This document shows positions 14,358 through 22,480 of a stretch of 29,672 nt of DNA, in pieces. Under the pieces are notes generated by a model. It was given only the letters and a program-made list of their open reading frames with translations, was not told the DNA's origin and ran no database searches. The position numbers were made by a program, and so were the translations under genes. Numbering within the stretch: the stretch's first letter is position 1; each line of letters begins with the position of its first letter. The stretch is from a virus. The stretch is from positions 1 to 29,672 of IMG/VR virus record IMGVR_UViG_3300025647_000182. The stretch is one strand, 5' to 3'.

Positions 14358-16620
14358 AAACTTTCTCAAATTTACCCATAGAATAGTCATCTCCAATCTC
14401 AAAATCACAACCTACTGGAGCACCTGGAATAGATAAACCTCTATCCATTTGTATATATTTCTGCAATGTTTCTACATATAGGTCTACTTCATTATCGGGC
14501 ACTTCTGCTAGAATAGAGTCATGAACTAGAGCAAAGATACGAGATTTCATACCTTTTGCTTTAATGAACCCACCCATATCTATAGCACCTAATAAGTTAA
14601 TATCAGAAGCAGTAGACTGCACCAAAAAATTAAGGCCAGACCTAATACTATGACTTTTAATCCCTGCGTCAGTAGAGCCGACATTGGGTAATCTCCTTTT
14701 ACGGCCAAAGTAACTGTAGATAAATCCATTCGCAGCAATAAAAGATTGATTATTAGTTATCCAGTCTTTTAATTTGTGAAATTCATTAAAGTACTCAGTA
14801 ATTACTTCTGTGGCTTCTTGCGGGCTAAAATACTTGCCCGAATCTTTTGTTACTTGCTCACTAATCTTCTTAGGGCCAGCTCCATACATGATACCAAACG
14901 TCACTGCTTTAGCAGCCTGTCTTTTCTCTTTATACAATGTAGCTACATCTTCTACATCACATGGTAGACCAAATACTCTCTTTGCAATACTACTATGAAA
15001 ATTACCTCCGCTACGAAACACTTCAATCAGGGCCTTGTCATCTGCTAGAATGGCTGCAACATATACCTCTGCTGTTGTTAAGTCCATTGCTACAATCTTG
15101 TGGCCTGGGGCAGCTTTAATACACCCCTTAACTATAGGATTGTCCCTAGGCAGCTGTTGCATATTCAGCTTTCCACTTGAAGATAATCGCCCAGATGTAG
15201 TGCTGTGCAGATTAAAGCCAGTACGAAGCCTAGAATCTCTATCTAGCTGTGGTATAATCTTATCCAAATAAGTATTCTTGATTTTAGACTTCTGTCGTAT
15301 AGCAAGAATAAGTTTTGGTACTTCTGAGTGCTCTGCAAGCTCCTCAAGAACTTCTGCATCTGTTGAAGCTGCTCCTGTTCCTGTCTTCTTTCCTGTTGGC
15401 TGTAGCCCAATATAATCAAACAAAAGAGACCTCAGTTGAACAGTACTATTAGGATTAAAAGGCTTTCCTTGTATTACCTCAAACTTACTAATTACTGGGT
15501 TTTTATACAGCTCAGCAATTGCCTCGTCAATCTGTTTTTGCATTAATTCCTGAGATACTGTAAGACGTTCCAAGTCGAAGGGCACTCCATTATCCTGAAC
15601 ATCAATTAGAAATCTACAGCCTGGAATTAGAATATTGTCATAGACACTCTTCAGCTTTTTATTTTGTTTAATTTTTACAAATTTTTCAAATATTAAGAAA
15701 GTACAGACGGCATCCATTGCTGCGTATGTCTTCATAACTTCAAATGGAATACTTTCCCATGTGAATTCATTTTTTAGCACACCATGCTCTTTTCTATAAG
15801 AATCAATCCAGTCATACATAGGCTTCTCATAGTCGCCATATGGAGTAAACTTCATAGCTAGTTGTTTAAGGCCATGCCCTCCAGGATTCTCGTCTATGAG
15901 GTAATGGAGCAACATTGTGTCCTCAAATCGAGGAAAGTTAAAATTAAAGTGATACTCAAAGAATGCAATGTCAAACTTAGCATTATGAAATATTACTACT
16001 TTCTCATCAAAGAGTTGTTGTAGAAGCCGCTCAGTATCTTCGTTAAAGCATTCTGTATTAATATAGACACCTTTATCTCTTTGATAAGATAAAGAAATTC
16101 CAAGCATATGCCCATCTCGTGGGTATAATCCGGTTGTCTCAGAGTCTAATGCGATGTACTCTGAAGGACAATCAATAGCTGCTTGAATGTAGGCGTTTGC
16201 CTCTTCAGTATCTTCAATACCATAAGCATTTTTGCTAGTGATAACTACATCAGTAATCTCACCTTTAATGTGCTTAATAATATTATCTCGTGAATTTTCC
16301 CAAGTATCTCTCGCTTCTGGTTTAAAAGCAAGCATTGCAGGGTTAATTACGGGTAAAAACTTACCGTCTAGTTTCTTCCCAGAGTATTCAGTTACTGAGG
16401 TAGCTTTAGTATAGAACTTTAAAGCATCACTACCAACTAGGATAATCCAGTCATATGCATCAAGGTCAATTTTTATGTCACAATCCCGCTTCAATACTTT
16501 CTTAAGAGTTGGGTCGGAACATAACTGATATTGGTCGAATTCAAACTCATGGTCAAATTCGGATTTATAGTTTACTCTACTTTTCTTAGTCTCTATTAGA
16601 GCGACTTTTGGGCTCGTCAT
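14350..16620 (-). CDS. polA: Family A DNA polymerase with 3'-5' exonuclease and N-terminal UDG-like domain
   Basis: The replicative polymerase, 756 residues. Residues ~50-120 (LVGSDALKFY, GKFLPVINPAML) resemble a uracil-DNA glycosylase fold. Exonuclease motifs are D159/E161 (ALDSETTGL), D217 (HNAKFDIAFF) and D303 (YAAMDAV). Polymerase motif A is D513 (AMDLTTAEVY). Motif B is R567-K571-F575-G-Y579 (KRQAAKAVTFGIMYG), with Phe at the Pol I 762 position. Motif C is H700-D701-S702, where Ser replaces the usual Glu of HDE. There is no 5' nuclease domain; the separate FEN gene supplies it. It is followed by purM with an 8 base overlap and preceded by primase 8 bases away. Confidence 0.96.
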   Translation of the reverse strand: MTSPKVALIETKKSRVNYKSEFDHEFEFDQYQLCSDPTLKKVLKRDCDIKIDLDAYDWIILVGSDALKFYTKATSVTEYSGKKLDGKFLPVINPAMLAFKPEARDTWENSRDNIIKHIKGEITDVVITSKNAYGIEDTEEANAYIQAAIDCPSEYIALDSETTGLYPRDGHMLGISLSYQRDKGVYINTECFNEDTERLLQQLFDEKVVIFHNAKFDIAFFEYHFNFNFPRFEDTMLLHYLIDENPGGHGLKQLAMKFTPYGDYEKPMYDWIDSYRKEHGVLKNEFTWESIPFEVMKTYAAMDAVCTFLIFEKFVKIKQNKKLKSVYDNILIPGCRFLIDVQDNGVPFDLERLTVSQELMQKQIDEAIAELYKNPVISKFEVIQGKPFNPNSTVQLRSLLFDYIGLQPTGKKTGTGAASTDAEVLEELAEHSEVPKLILAIRQKSKIKNTYLDKIIPQLDRDSRLRTGFNLHSTTSGRLSSSGKLNMQQLPRDNPIVKGCIKAAPGHKIVAMDLTTAEVYVAAILADDKALIEVFRSGGNFHSSIAKRVFGLPCDVEDVATLYKEKRQAAKAVTFGIMYGAGPKKISEQVTKDSGKYFSPQEATEVITEYFNEFHKLKDWITNNQSFIAANGFIYSYFGRKRRLPNVGSTDAGIKSHSIRSGLNFLVQSTASDINLLGAIDMGGFIKAKGMKSRIFALVHDSILAEVPDNEVDLYVETLQKYIQMDRGLSIPGAPVGCDFEIGDDYSMGKFEKVYG

Positions 16621-16628
16621 GTATACCT

Positions 16629-17456
16629 CTAGTTATATAGTTTATCTTTTAGTTTCTTTACTTGTGACTCTTTCAAGGCACCTGGGTCAGTACTCGTCAA
16701 ACATACATTTCTACTTAACAACTCTACTTCTTCACACATTATCTTAACTCTTTCTGCGGCTTTTTGACCTGGCTCATCTCCATCAAAAAATATATCTATA
16801 GTATCTACACCTTGTATCGAAAGCATTCGTAGCTTGTCTTCATTAATATTCTTTGTGCCAAAAGTACAAATTGCATTAGTTAACCCTTTGTCATGTAGGT
16901 TAATCATGTCGTAAATACCTTCTACCAATATAACACAGCCTTGTATCGGTTTAACTATAGGAAACAAAGGCATCTTAGCACCCGCAGGCGAAATCATATA
17001 CTTTGGAGTGCCGTTTGTAGTGTGCCTTCCATTAAAGGCTACTATTCTGCCTGAAATATCTCGAATAGGAAAGTTAATTCTACCTATAAAGTCTGTGCCA
17101 TGATGCTGAAAAGCCTCAAATCTTTTGTAAGTCTCAGCTTTAATATCTCTCCACGTTCCGGTATACGGTGTACTATTTTTGGGAAAAGACAAACCAACAC
17201 TTTCAGACCTCTTATCTTTAAGTTTCTTTTTAAGAAGTTCTCGTCGTAATTGTAGTTGATTTGCCTTTTCCCCAAAAAATGTAAATAAGTTCCCTTTGAA
17301 CTCACAAGAAAAGCATTGAAATATACCAGTAATCTGGTCAATACGCATACTAGGGTTTCTATCTGCATGCTCAGGGTTAAGGCAGGAGACTAGAAAGTCT
17401 CCACCTTTTGGCATGTAATAAACATCCCTTGATTTCAGTAGCTCTTCTACGTTCAC
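16629..17456 (-). CDS. DnaG-type DNA primase
   Basis: 275 residues. A zinc-binding N-terminus has C25, H30, C48 and C51 (IFQCFSCEFKGN). A basic linker follows, then the RNA polymerase core with PIRDISGRIVAFNGRH, and a TOPRIM fold with E179 (VILVEGIYDM) and D225/D227 (FFDGDEPGQ). It lays primers for the polymerase. It is short compared with DnaG (~580) because it has no C-terminal helicase-binding domain. The GTG start (17454-17456) overlaps the upstream stop by 1 base. The replicative helicase is a separate gene two positions upstream, so primase and helicase are not fused as in T7. Confidence 0.93.
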   Translation of the reverse strand: MNVEELLKSRDVYYMPKGGDFLVSCLNPEHADRNPSMRIDQITGIFQCFSCEFKGNLFTFFGEKANQLQLRRELLKKKLKDKRSESVGLSFPKNSTPYTGTWRDIKAETYKRFEAFQHHGTDFIGRINFPIRDISGRIVAFNGRHTTNGTPKYMISPAGAKMPLFPIVKPIQGCVILVEGIYDMINLHDKGLTNAICTFGTKNINEDKLRMLSIQGVDTIDIFFDGDEPGQKAAERVKIMCEEVELLSRNVCLTSTDPGALKESQVKKLKDKLYN

Positions 17457-17743
17457 TATCTACCTATATCCTTTATCTGTGTGTTACTAATAACTTGATA
17501 TGCTCCTTTGTTGTACGCTGGAGCTATTGTATACTTTGCAGAAACTTCTACTTTATATGATGTATCTACGAATTGCCTTACTGCTTTAGTATTTGGTACT
17601 GATTCATATTGTTTAGTTTCTCTACGATATACTGTAGTTCGTTGTAGTGGCTCAAACTCTGCGGTGTAGCCCTTAGATTTAGGAAGAGGCTTTCGCTTTC
17701 TTCCAGTGGTAGAATAGTTTAAACTTCCGAATTGCGTTCCCAT
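17456..17743 (-). CDS. Conserved basic phage protein near primase, unknown
   Basis: A basic protein of 95 residues from ATG 17741-17743, which has GGGAG nine bases upstream; a TTG two codons earlier is too close to that site. It starts MGTQFGSLNYSTTGRKRKPLPKSKG and ends with a beta-rich segment (KYTIAPAYNKGAYQVISNTQIKDIGR). It is the first gene after promoter P2 and is coupled to primase by a 1 base overlap. This suggests a replication accessory role such as DNA binding, but no motif proves it. Confidence 0.72.
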   Translation of the reverse strand: MGTQFGSLNYSTTGRKRKPLPKSKGYTAEFEPLQRTTVYRRETKQYESVPNTKAVRQFVDTSYKVEVSAKYTIAPAYNKGAYQVISNTQIKDIGR

Positions 17744-17773
17744 AAACAAAAACTCCCCTGCCCTAGAATCAAT

Positions 17774-17802
17774 ATTATACTAGAACAGAGGAGAAATGTC
17801 AA
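17774..17802 (-). promoter_or_regulatory. Sigma70 promoter P2
   Basis: -35 TTGACA (17802-17797), 17 base spacer, -10 TATAAT (17779-17774), with A-rich AAAAAAAGTTC upstream. It drives the primase-polymerase-purM-phoH-SF2 helicase operon. It lies directly after the DnaB-like helicase stop at 17812. Confidence 0.85.
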
Positions 17803-17811
17803 GAACTTTTT

Positions 17812-19200
17812 TTATATGTCACTGATGCTTTCACCGGTCTTCGAAGCGGAGTCAGACTTCTCTTGTGGAGTAAGAGCCGACTCTGGGCCAATCTTTAGAC
17901 TATCCCAATCTACTACCGAAGTGAACGAAGTCATAGCTCCGTTTCGCATTTTCACACAGTTGAGGGTAATACAATTATCCTCATGTTCCCAGGTCTCTAA
18001 CGTAAACGCTGCATCTGCTGCGTCTAAGATACCCTTTGCAAAACGAGCTTCTCCACTCGCATCTGTTTGATACGGAGAGAATACGGTTACTTCGTATTCC
18101 TGTGCCATAGACTTCAATGCCTTAGACACTTCTATTTGCTCTGTCCAGTCATACTGGCCACCGGTTCGAGAAGGCAAGGAAGAACGTTTTACTTGATTTA
18201 TATAATCAACTACGATAATACCAACATTCAGAGGCCGTACTTTTTTATCAAGCTCGGCTCTGATTTTGGACAGTGTAAGTGCCGGTTCGTATACCACGTC
18301 CAACTGTTGAGTTGGTAACAGCTCACAGTTGTTAGTTAGTTTACTATGGAACTTAGCAAAGTCACGGTCGATTCTATATTCTTTTAAACGTTCTTGCCCG
18401 CCTGTAAACCTAGATGCCCACCAGCCTGCAACTCGTTCCCATTCAGTTAAACTAAGATTTTTAGTTCTTAGTCTATTGAATGGTACACCTGTTGCAATGG
18501 AACAACATCTTTGTAGGATATTTCTGCTATCCATCTCAATAGTGAAATAAATAGCAGATTTACCACTCGCAAATACACTCTGTGCAATATTAGCACAGAT
18601 TACAGATTTACCTGCGCCCCTCTTACCGCCCACCATTACCAAGTCTCTGGGAGAGAACTGGGTTGATAGGTCATACTCGGCGTTTAGGCCGAGAGGGACA
18701 TACTTCTCTAGTTCCTCTTCTGGCTCGAACAAGTCAATACGTTGCATACTTTCTTGTGGGTCTTCTAAGTCCACCTTACTTTCAATGTCAAGGACAATCT
18801 GGTGAAGGTGGTCTACTGACTCTTGTGCATCTTCAAAAGATACACTATTGTCAATATAGTCTTCGAGCGAGTTGAGTATCTCTTTCTGGGTATACTCGTT
18901 TTTTAGATACTGAAGAAGCATGTATGCATCGGCGTCAACTTCAACGCTTTCTATTGCATACAGCTTTTCTCTAGTAGCACTATCCCGAATCTCCAGTTTG
19001 AGGTCATCGAATGAGGGCATTACATGAAATTTTTCACAATGCTTGTCAATCACACTATAAAGAGCATGGTACTCAGCAGGCAAATAATGCCTATGAGTAA
19101 CGCTCCAGGTTTGAAAGTCCCGAAGCGTTAGCACTTTATTAATTAACGCGCTTGCAATATTAACCGTAATTCTCCCAAATTCGAGGTTAAACAGCCACAA
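17812..19200 (-). CDS. DnaB-like replicative DNA helicase
   Basis: A RecA-fold helicase of up to 462 residues. An N-terminal helical domain (~1-150) is followed by Walker A GGKRGAGKS (191-199), IYFTIEMDSRN, Walker B with D332 (VGIIVVDYINQ), and later QYDWTEQIEVSKALKSMA and SPYQTDASGEA with a DAADAAFTLE strand. It should unwind the fork as a hexamer. The first possible start is TTG 19198-19200, which lies in the arm of a strong hairpin and has no ribosome binding site. A GGGAG sits further down, before in-frame ATT codons, so the true start is uncertain and the first ~15 residues may not be made. Confidence 0.92.
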   Translation of the reverse strand: MWLFNLEFGRITVNIASALINKVLTLRDFQTWSVTHRHYLPAEYHALYSVIDKHCEKFHVMPSFDDLKLEIRDSATREKLYAIESVEVDADAYMLLQYLKNEYTQKEILNSLEDYIDNSVSFEDAQESVDHLHQIVLDIESKVDLEDPQESMQRIDLFEPEEELEKYVPLGLNAEYDLSTQFSPRDLVMVGGKRGAGKSVICANIAQSVFASGKSAIYFTIEMDSRNILQRCCSIATGVPFNRLRTKNLSLTEWERVAGWWASRFTGGQERLKEYRIDRDFAKFHSKLTNNCELLPTQQLDVVYEPALTLSKIRAELDKKVRPLNVGIIVVDYINQVKRSSLPSRTGGQYDWTEQIEVSKALKSMAQEYEVTVFSPYQTDASGEARFAKGILDAADAAFTLETWEHEDNCITLNCVKMRNGAMTSFTSVVDWDSLKIGPESALTPQEKSDSASKTGESISDI

Positions 19201-19220
19201 AGCAAGGCTCTGTGGCTGTT
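19190..19220 (-). terminator. Strong hairpin between HTH-repeat gene and helicase (attenuator-like)
   Basis: Arms 19190-19199 and 19211-19220 pair perfectly over 10 bases (ACAGCCACA/TGTGGCTGT plus one A-T). An inner AGC/GCT pair of 3 bases follows after one mismatch. On the minus strand it follows the stop at 19246 and covers the TTG at 19200; only a short T run follows. It could partly terminate transcription after the abundant DNA-binding protein, or control helicase translation. Confidence 0.65.
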
Positions 19221-19245
19221 ATTCTTTACAACCTAACTGCTAGTA

Positions 19246-19971
19246 TTAGCCAGCAGCTTTAGCACTTTTCGCAGCACCATCGTAGTCAGAAGCAGTGAGC
19301 TTGCGACGAGTCAGCATAGTTTTTACACCACGAGCTGTCTTACCAATAGCCTCGGCGATAGCTTCAACAGTCATGCTGTTGAGGTTATCAAGGGTTGCCA
19401 GTGGGTCTTCTTTTGCAGCTGACTTGGTAGTTGCCTGGCGAGGAATCGCATCAATCTCACCAGCACGCAGCAAGCTCAGAGCTTTACCGCGAACTGAGTT
19501 CACGCTTCGATTCAGTGCTTCAGCAATATCTTCTACGAAGGAACCGCCCTGTACCATAGCTACAAACACAGCATCCTCTTCAACAGAGTAAGTGCGAACA
19601 CTTTCTGCTTTAGGGGCTGGCTTGACATGGGAGGTCAGTTCCATCGACAGAATCTTGCCTTGAATAGACTTCGGAGAGAAGGAGCCGTCTTCAAACAGGC
19701 CAGCAATCTCAGCATAAGTATATTCACCACTATTGTCCTGCACGAATGCAGCCAAAGTGTCTTCTTGTGCTTCTGAGAAAGCGCGTGAGGCGCCAGCAGA
19801 AGCCAAGTCTACTTCGAAACCCATTTTTCGCAGTTTGCTAGAAATGGAACGGGTAGAGGTTTCAAGCGTTTCAGCAGCAGAAGCTACTGTAGCTTGTGAA
19901 ATTGGGCTTTCATCACCAACGAAAGCAGTCAATTGGGCGGTACGGTCTTCAGTCCATTTAGGAAGGGACAT
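19246..19971 (-). CDS. DNA-binding protein with four tandem Myb/SANT-like HTH repeats
   Basis: 241 residues made almost wholly of four related helical units: about 5-55 (KWTEDRTAQL...STRSISSKLRKMG), 64-115 (RAFSEAQEDTL...SPKSIQGKILSM), 127-177 (RTYSVEEDAVF...RSVNSVRGKALSL) and 195-228 (TVEAIAEAIGKTARGVKTML). Each of the first three begins with an aromatic-Ser/Thr pair and all end in a recognition-type helix (S-x-x-S-I/V-x-x-K). Short Ala/Lys/Pro linkers join them. It is likely a multi-contact DNA-binding regulator or genome-organising protein. It follows the ligase C-terminal gene by 3 bases and is followed by a hairpin that may limit read-through into the helicase. Confidence 0.78.
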   Translation of the reverse strand: MSLPKWTEDRTAQLTAFVGDESPISQATVASAAETLETSTRSISSKLRKMGFEVDLASAGASRAFSEAQEDTLAAFVQDNSGEYTYAEIAGLFEDGSFSPKSIQGKILSMELTSHVKPAPKAESVRTYSVEEDAVFVAMVQGGSFVEDIAEALNRSVNSVRGKALSLLRAGEIDAIPRQATTKSAAKEDPLATLDNLNSMTVEAIAEAIGKTARGVKTMLTRRKLTASDYDGAAKSAKAAG

Positions 19972-19974
19972 AGT

Positions 19975-20727
19975 TTATTCTCCAGTTAAAATTAAAAGAT
20001 TAGTTACAATAGTTACGCCAGCAGCTCTGGCCTGTTTAGTTTTTGCGGATTCTATACCGCTTTCATTTACTAGGATTGTCACATCTCTAGTTAAACTACT
20101 TTTTACCTCATACCCACTCTGTTGGAGGGCTTCTTGTGCAAGAGCTTTCGTTTTATAACTAACTAATTTGCCAGTTATACATACTACACCCTTAACTATA
20201 GAGGTATTTTGTGCTTTTACAAACTTCCAGCTAAAGGGTAGGTTCTGCACTTGAGGATACTCAAGCTCTAACCAACTCAATAGACTAGCAGTAGATTTCT
20301 CTCCCAAACCAGCCGCACAACACCTGTCGTAGTCTATATCGGTAATAGAGTTACAGACATTAGAAAGTTTTTGTGCAGCGGTTTTTCCAATAAGAGGAAT
20401 ACTAAAAGCTGGTAATAGCACATTTAGTGGTGCATCTTGTGAGCGGTCAAGTTCTTCTTTTAGCTTTGATGCAAGTCTCTCAGAATTAAGAGCAGTGGAT
20501 AACCGCTCAAGGACTTCAAACGAGTATAGCTCACTCAAATCTTGAATGTCTAGCTTTCGTATAGTGGCTGGGCCAAGTCCTTTAATCTTAAGACATGATG
20601 CAAAGTGCTCTATAAGTTTCCCTATCTTCGCTCCACAAGATGCGTTACGACAATACAAAAGATAGTTGACGCTTTCCAAAACCGCATTGCAGCTTGGGCA
20701 ATGTGTTGGGGCTTGGATTGCTATCAT
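19975..20727 (-). CDS. ligA: NAD-dependent DNA ligase, C-terminal subunit (zinc finger, HhH, BRCT)
   Basis: 250 residues corresponding to the second half of bacterial LigA. It has a zinc finger with C10, C13, C26 and C31 (CPSCNAVL, YCRNASCGAKIG), then HFASCLKIKGLGPATIRKL leading into helix-hairpin-helix repeats (~47-150), then a BRCT domain (~178-250, VKGVVCITGKLVS). The zinc finger and HhH domains clamp DNA around the catalytic half encoded just upstream at 20796-21716. The ATG at 20725-20727 has AGGAG 7 bases upstream and its own promoter P3, so this is a real separate gene and not a frameshift product. Confidence 0.93.
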   Translation of the reverse strand: MIAIQAPTHCPSCNAVLESVNYLLYCRNASCGAKIGKLIEHFASCLKIKGLGPATIRKLDIQDLSELYSFEVLERLSTALNSERLASKLKEELDRSQDAPLNVLLPAFSIPLIGKTAAQKLSNVCNSITDIDYDRCCAAGLGEKSTASLLSWLELEYPQVQNLPFSWKFVKAQNTSIVKGVVCITGKLVSYKTKALAQEALQQSGYEVKSSLTRDVTILVNESGIESAKTKQARAAGVTIVTNLLILTGE

Positions 20728-20753
20728 CTGGTATCTCCTGAAATTGAAAGTAT

Positions 20754-20782
20754 ATTATACGGCTTTTAAAGATATTTGTCAA
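20754..20782 (-). promoter_or_regulatory. Sigma70 promoter P3
   Basis: -35 TTGACA (20782-20777), 17 base spacer, -10 TATAAT (20759-20754), with AAAAATAATTC upstream. It lies between the two ligase genes and drives the C-terminal ligase gene and the HTH-repeat gene. Confidence 0.86.
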
Positions 20783-20795
20783 GAATTATTTTTCT

Positions 20796-21716
20796 TCAGG
20801 TGTTTACACGTCGAACTACACGAGGTATAATCTCCCCAGAGCGTATAACCTCTACTTGACATCCTATCTCTAAATCCAACTCTCGAATATACTGGATATT
20901 ATGCAGAGTTGCACGACCTACAACAGCTTCGCCAATCGTAACTGGTTCTAATATTGCTACTGGACTTACGACTCCGCTCTTACCAACCTGCCAAACAACG
21001 TCTAGAAGGGTAGTAACAATACCGGCCGCCTGCTCCTTAAGAGCGAACGCCGCGCGAGGGTGATGCGCAGTAAAACCCATCTTGGTAAAAGTATCATAGC
21101 AATTAATGCGAAATACTTTACCATCAGTAGGGTAATTACTGGCATCAAACTTTGTAACAACATTGAAGCCGTCCTGGCTCAGTTGAGTCATTACTTCTTC
21201 AAAGGTGTTTAAGTTGTGCCCAACCATGTCGTAGGCTACAAAGGTAACATCTCTACTCTTAAACTCTTGCAAGTCTTTGAGATTTAATGCACCCGCAGCG
21301 TAATTACGAGCGTTTGGTATGGACTTGGGGGATACTACTTCACCAGTAATCTGGACTAGCCCTTTAGTAGAAATACTACTAGGAACTAGATGTCGCAGTT
21401 TATCGGAGATATCACGACCTTGAATACCATCCCCTCTGGTAAGGGCTAACTGGAATGTTCCATCTAAGAATAGAATGGAAACAGCAGCCCCATCAAGTTT
21501 AGGAGTACATACATAACCTTCAAGTGAGGGAGCATCTGCTAAACTAAAGTATTTTTGCAGGCTGTACATCTGAAATGCGTGCTCGATGGCATCTGTAACA
21601 GTGTAGCCTACATTATTGTAATTATGTTTAGCAGCTAAGAGGTCAAACTCTCCATCCGTAAGAATAGGAGAGCCTTCGTAATAGAGCTTACTCGCATTGT
21701 CTAAAAAGTTACGCAT
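20796..21716 (-). CDS. ligA: NAD-dependent DNA ligase, catalytic subunit (adenylation and OB domains)
   Basis: 306 residues: a short NAD-binding Ia region (YYEGSPILTDGEFDLL), then the adenylation domain with catalytic lysine K73 (CTPKLDGAAVS), TRGDG (93-97), ITGEVV (E126), FALKEQ and WQVGKSGVVSPVA. An OB fold ends it (GCQVEVIRSGEIIPRVV). It seals nicks using NAD+. It stops just where LigA would continue into its zinc finger, which is the next gene downstream with its own promoter. T5-type phages also encode split NAD ligases. The ATG has AGGAA 6 bases upstream, after promoter P4. Confidence 0.94.
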   Translation of the reverse strand: MRNFLDNASKLYYEGSPILTDGEFDLLAAKHNYNNVGYTVTDAIEHAFQMYSLQKYFSLADAPSLEGYVCTPKLDGAAVSILFLDGTFQLALTRGDGIQGRDISDKLRHLVPSSISTKGLVQITGEVVSPKSIPNARNYAAGALNLKDLQEFKSRDVTFVAYDMVGHNLNTFEEVMTQLSQDGFNVVTKFDASNYPTDGKVFRINCYDTFTKMGFTAHHPRAAFALKEQAAGIVTTLLDVVWQVGKSGVVSPVAILEPVTIGEAVVGRATLHNIQYIRELDLEIGCQVEVIRSGEIIPRVVRRVNT

Positions 21717-21740
21717 AGATTTTCCTAAATTTGAAAAGAT

Positions 21741-21769
21741 ATTATACGTCAGTTTTAGCTCTTAGTCAA
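21741..21769 (-). promoter_or_regulatory. Sigma70 promoter P4
   Basis: -35 TTGACT (21769-21764), 17 base spacer, -10 TATAAT (21746-21741), with AAATAATTC upstream. The spacer contains GCTAAAACT at the position shared with other promoters here. It drives the catalytic ligase gene. Confidence 0.84.
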
Positions 21770-21772
21770 GAA

Positions 21773-22072
21773 TTATTTATACAAGTCTTGAATTAAATCT
21801 AAGAAATGTTCTTCTAGTACACTTTTCGATTCTGCCAGGGAAAGTATTTCTATAAGCCCTGCAAACAACTCTCTCGAATTATTAAAGTCAAGAGGCATAG
21901 CTACACCTTCCGGAGTAGGCAACCACTCTTCATTAAAATCCATATAGTACTTTCGTAGGTGAATATATTCTATTCCCCTAAAAGTATTAATGGTGAGACG
22001 AACCTGAATCTCTTTTGTTTCATCATAGTGTATTACACGCGAATAAGCCTCTGGAGCCTCGAAAAGCTCCAT
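21773..22072 (-). CDS. PC4/p15-like ssDNA-binding transcription cofactor (probable)
   Basis: 99 residues. The core VRLTINTFRGIEYIHLRKYYMD, then EEWLPTPEGVAMPLD and ELFAGLIEIL, matches the PC4/p15 fold: four strands with the 'iR.yy' strand and 'PT..G.s.pl', followed by a helix. PC4-like proteins bind single-stranded or melted DNA as dimers and influence transcription or replication. The ATG overlaps the stop of the upstream gene by one base (TAATG), so it is the last gene of an operon beginning at P5. The assignment rests on the strand-helix pattern and is a good but unproven match. Confidence 0.68.
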   Translation of the reverse strand: MELFEAPEAYSRVIHYDETKEIQVRLTINTFRGIEYIHLRKYYMDFNEEWLPTPEGVAMPLDFNNSRELFAGLIEILSLAESKSVLEEHFLDLIQDLYK

Positions 22073-22344
22073 TAGCGCCTACCTTCATTTTTAAGAATAG
22101 AGGAGAGGGGTATCACGCTAGATACGCTACTAGGTTTGAGTAGTCTGTAGGAATCAGTGTCCCAACAGAAAAACAGCAGAGTATCTTCTGTCTCCTTCGC
22201 CCTATTCTTTTTACCTTTAATATAAGGTACAGAGAAATCAAGTGTGCAGACATTGTACTTTAGCTTATTTGATTGTTCACTACGATAAGTAATTATGGCA
22301 TCACCATATTCACGTACTAAGTACGTTAGTTCTTGCTTTTTCAC
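22072..22344 (-). CDS. Conserved phage protein, unknown function
   Basis: 90 residues with a GTG start (22342-22344) and AAAGGAG seven bases upstream. Segments such as YLVREYGDAIITYRSEQSNKLKYNVCTLDFSVPYI and LLFFCWDTDSYRLLKP look well ordered and mostly beta. There is no catalytic motif I can name and no signal or membrane segment. It is coupled to the PC4-like gene by a 1 base overlap, so the two may act together. A 15 base palindrome (22312-22326) lies in its first codons. Confidence 0.75.
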   Translation of the reverse strand: MKKQELTYLVREYGDAIITYRSEQSNKLKYNVCTLDFSVPYIKGKKNRAKETEDTLLFFCWDTDSYRLLKPSSVSSVIPLSSILKNEGRR

Positions 22345-22480
22345 TGTAGCTCCTTTAGTAGCAGTTTAGCAATATTTATTACTGTGCTGTCTATAAAGGA
22401 TTAAAGTTGCGCCGTTTTTTTGATTTCGCAGGCAGCGCATTCCTCCTGCGTACTCCGGCGGCCCTAGGCGGACTGCGGAA
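22345..22480. other. Non-coding gap with a GC-rich island
   Basis: A 136 base gap with no convincing gene. Positions 22431-22478 are 35 of 48 G or C (73%), very unlike the AT-rich flanks. A 6 bp hairpin (CGCAGG 22427-22432, CCTGCG 22445-22450) and repeated GGCGG units with a CCTAGG core lie in it. No promoter is seen. It could be a structured leader for the gene at 22072, a small RNA or inserted foreign DNA. Confidence 0.6.

Noticed and set aside
17812-19200. T7-type fused primase-helicase
   Set aside because: Zinc and TOPRIM motifs are in a separate gene (16629-17456) and not in this one.
22312-22326. 15 base palindrome ACGTACT-A-AGTACGT in the start of the 90 aa gene
   Set aside because: Short and inside codons; not strong enough alone for a regulatory claim.
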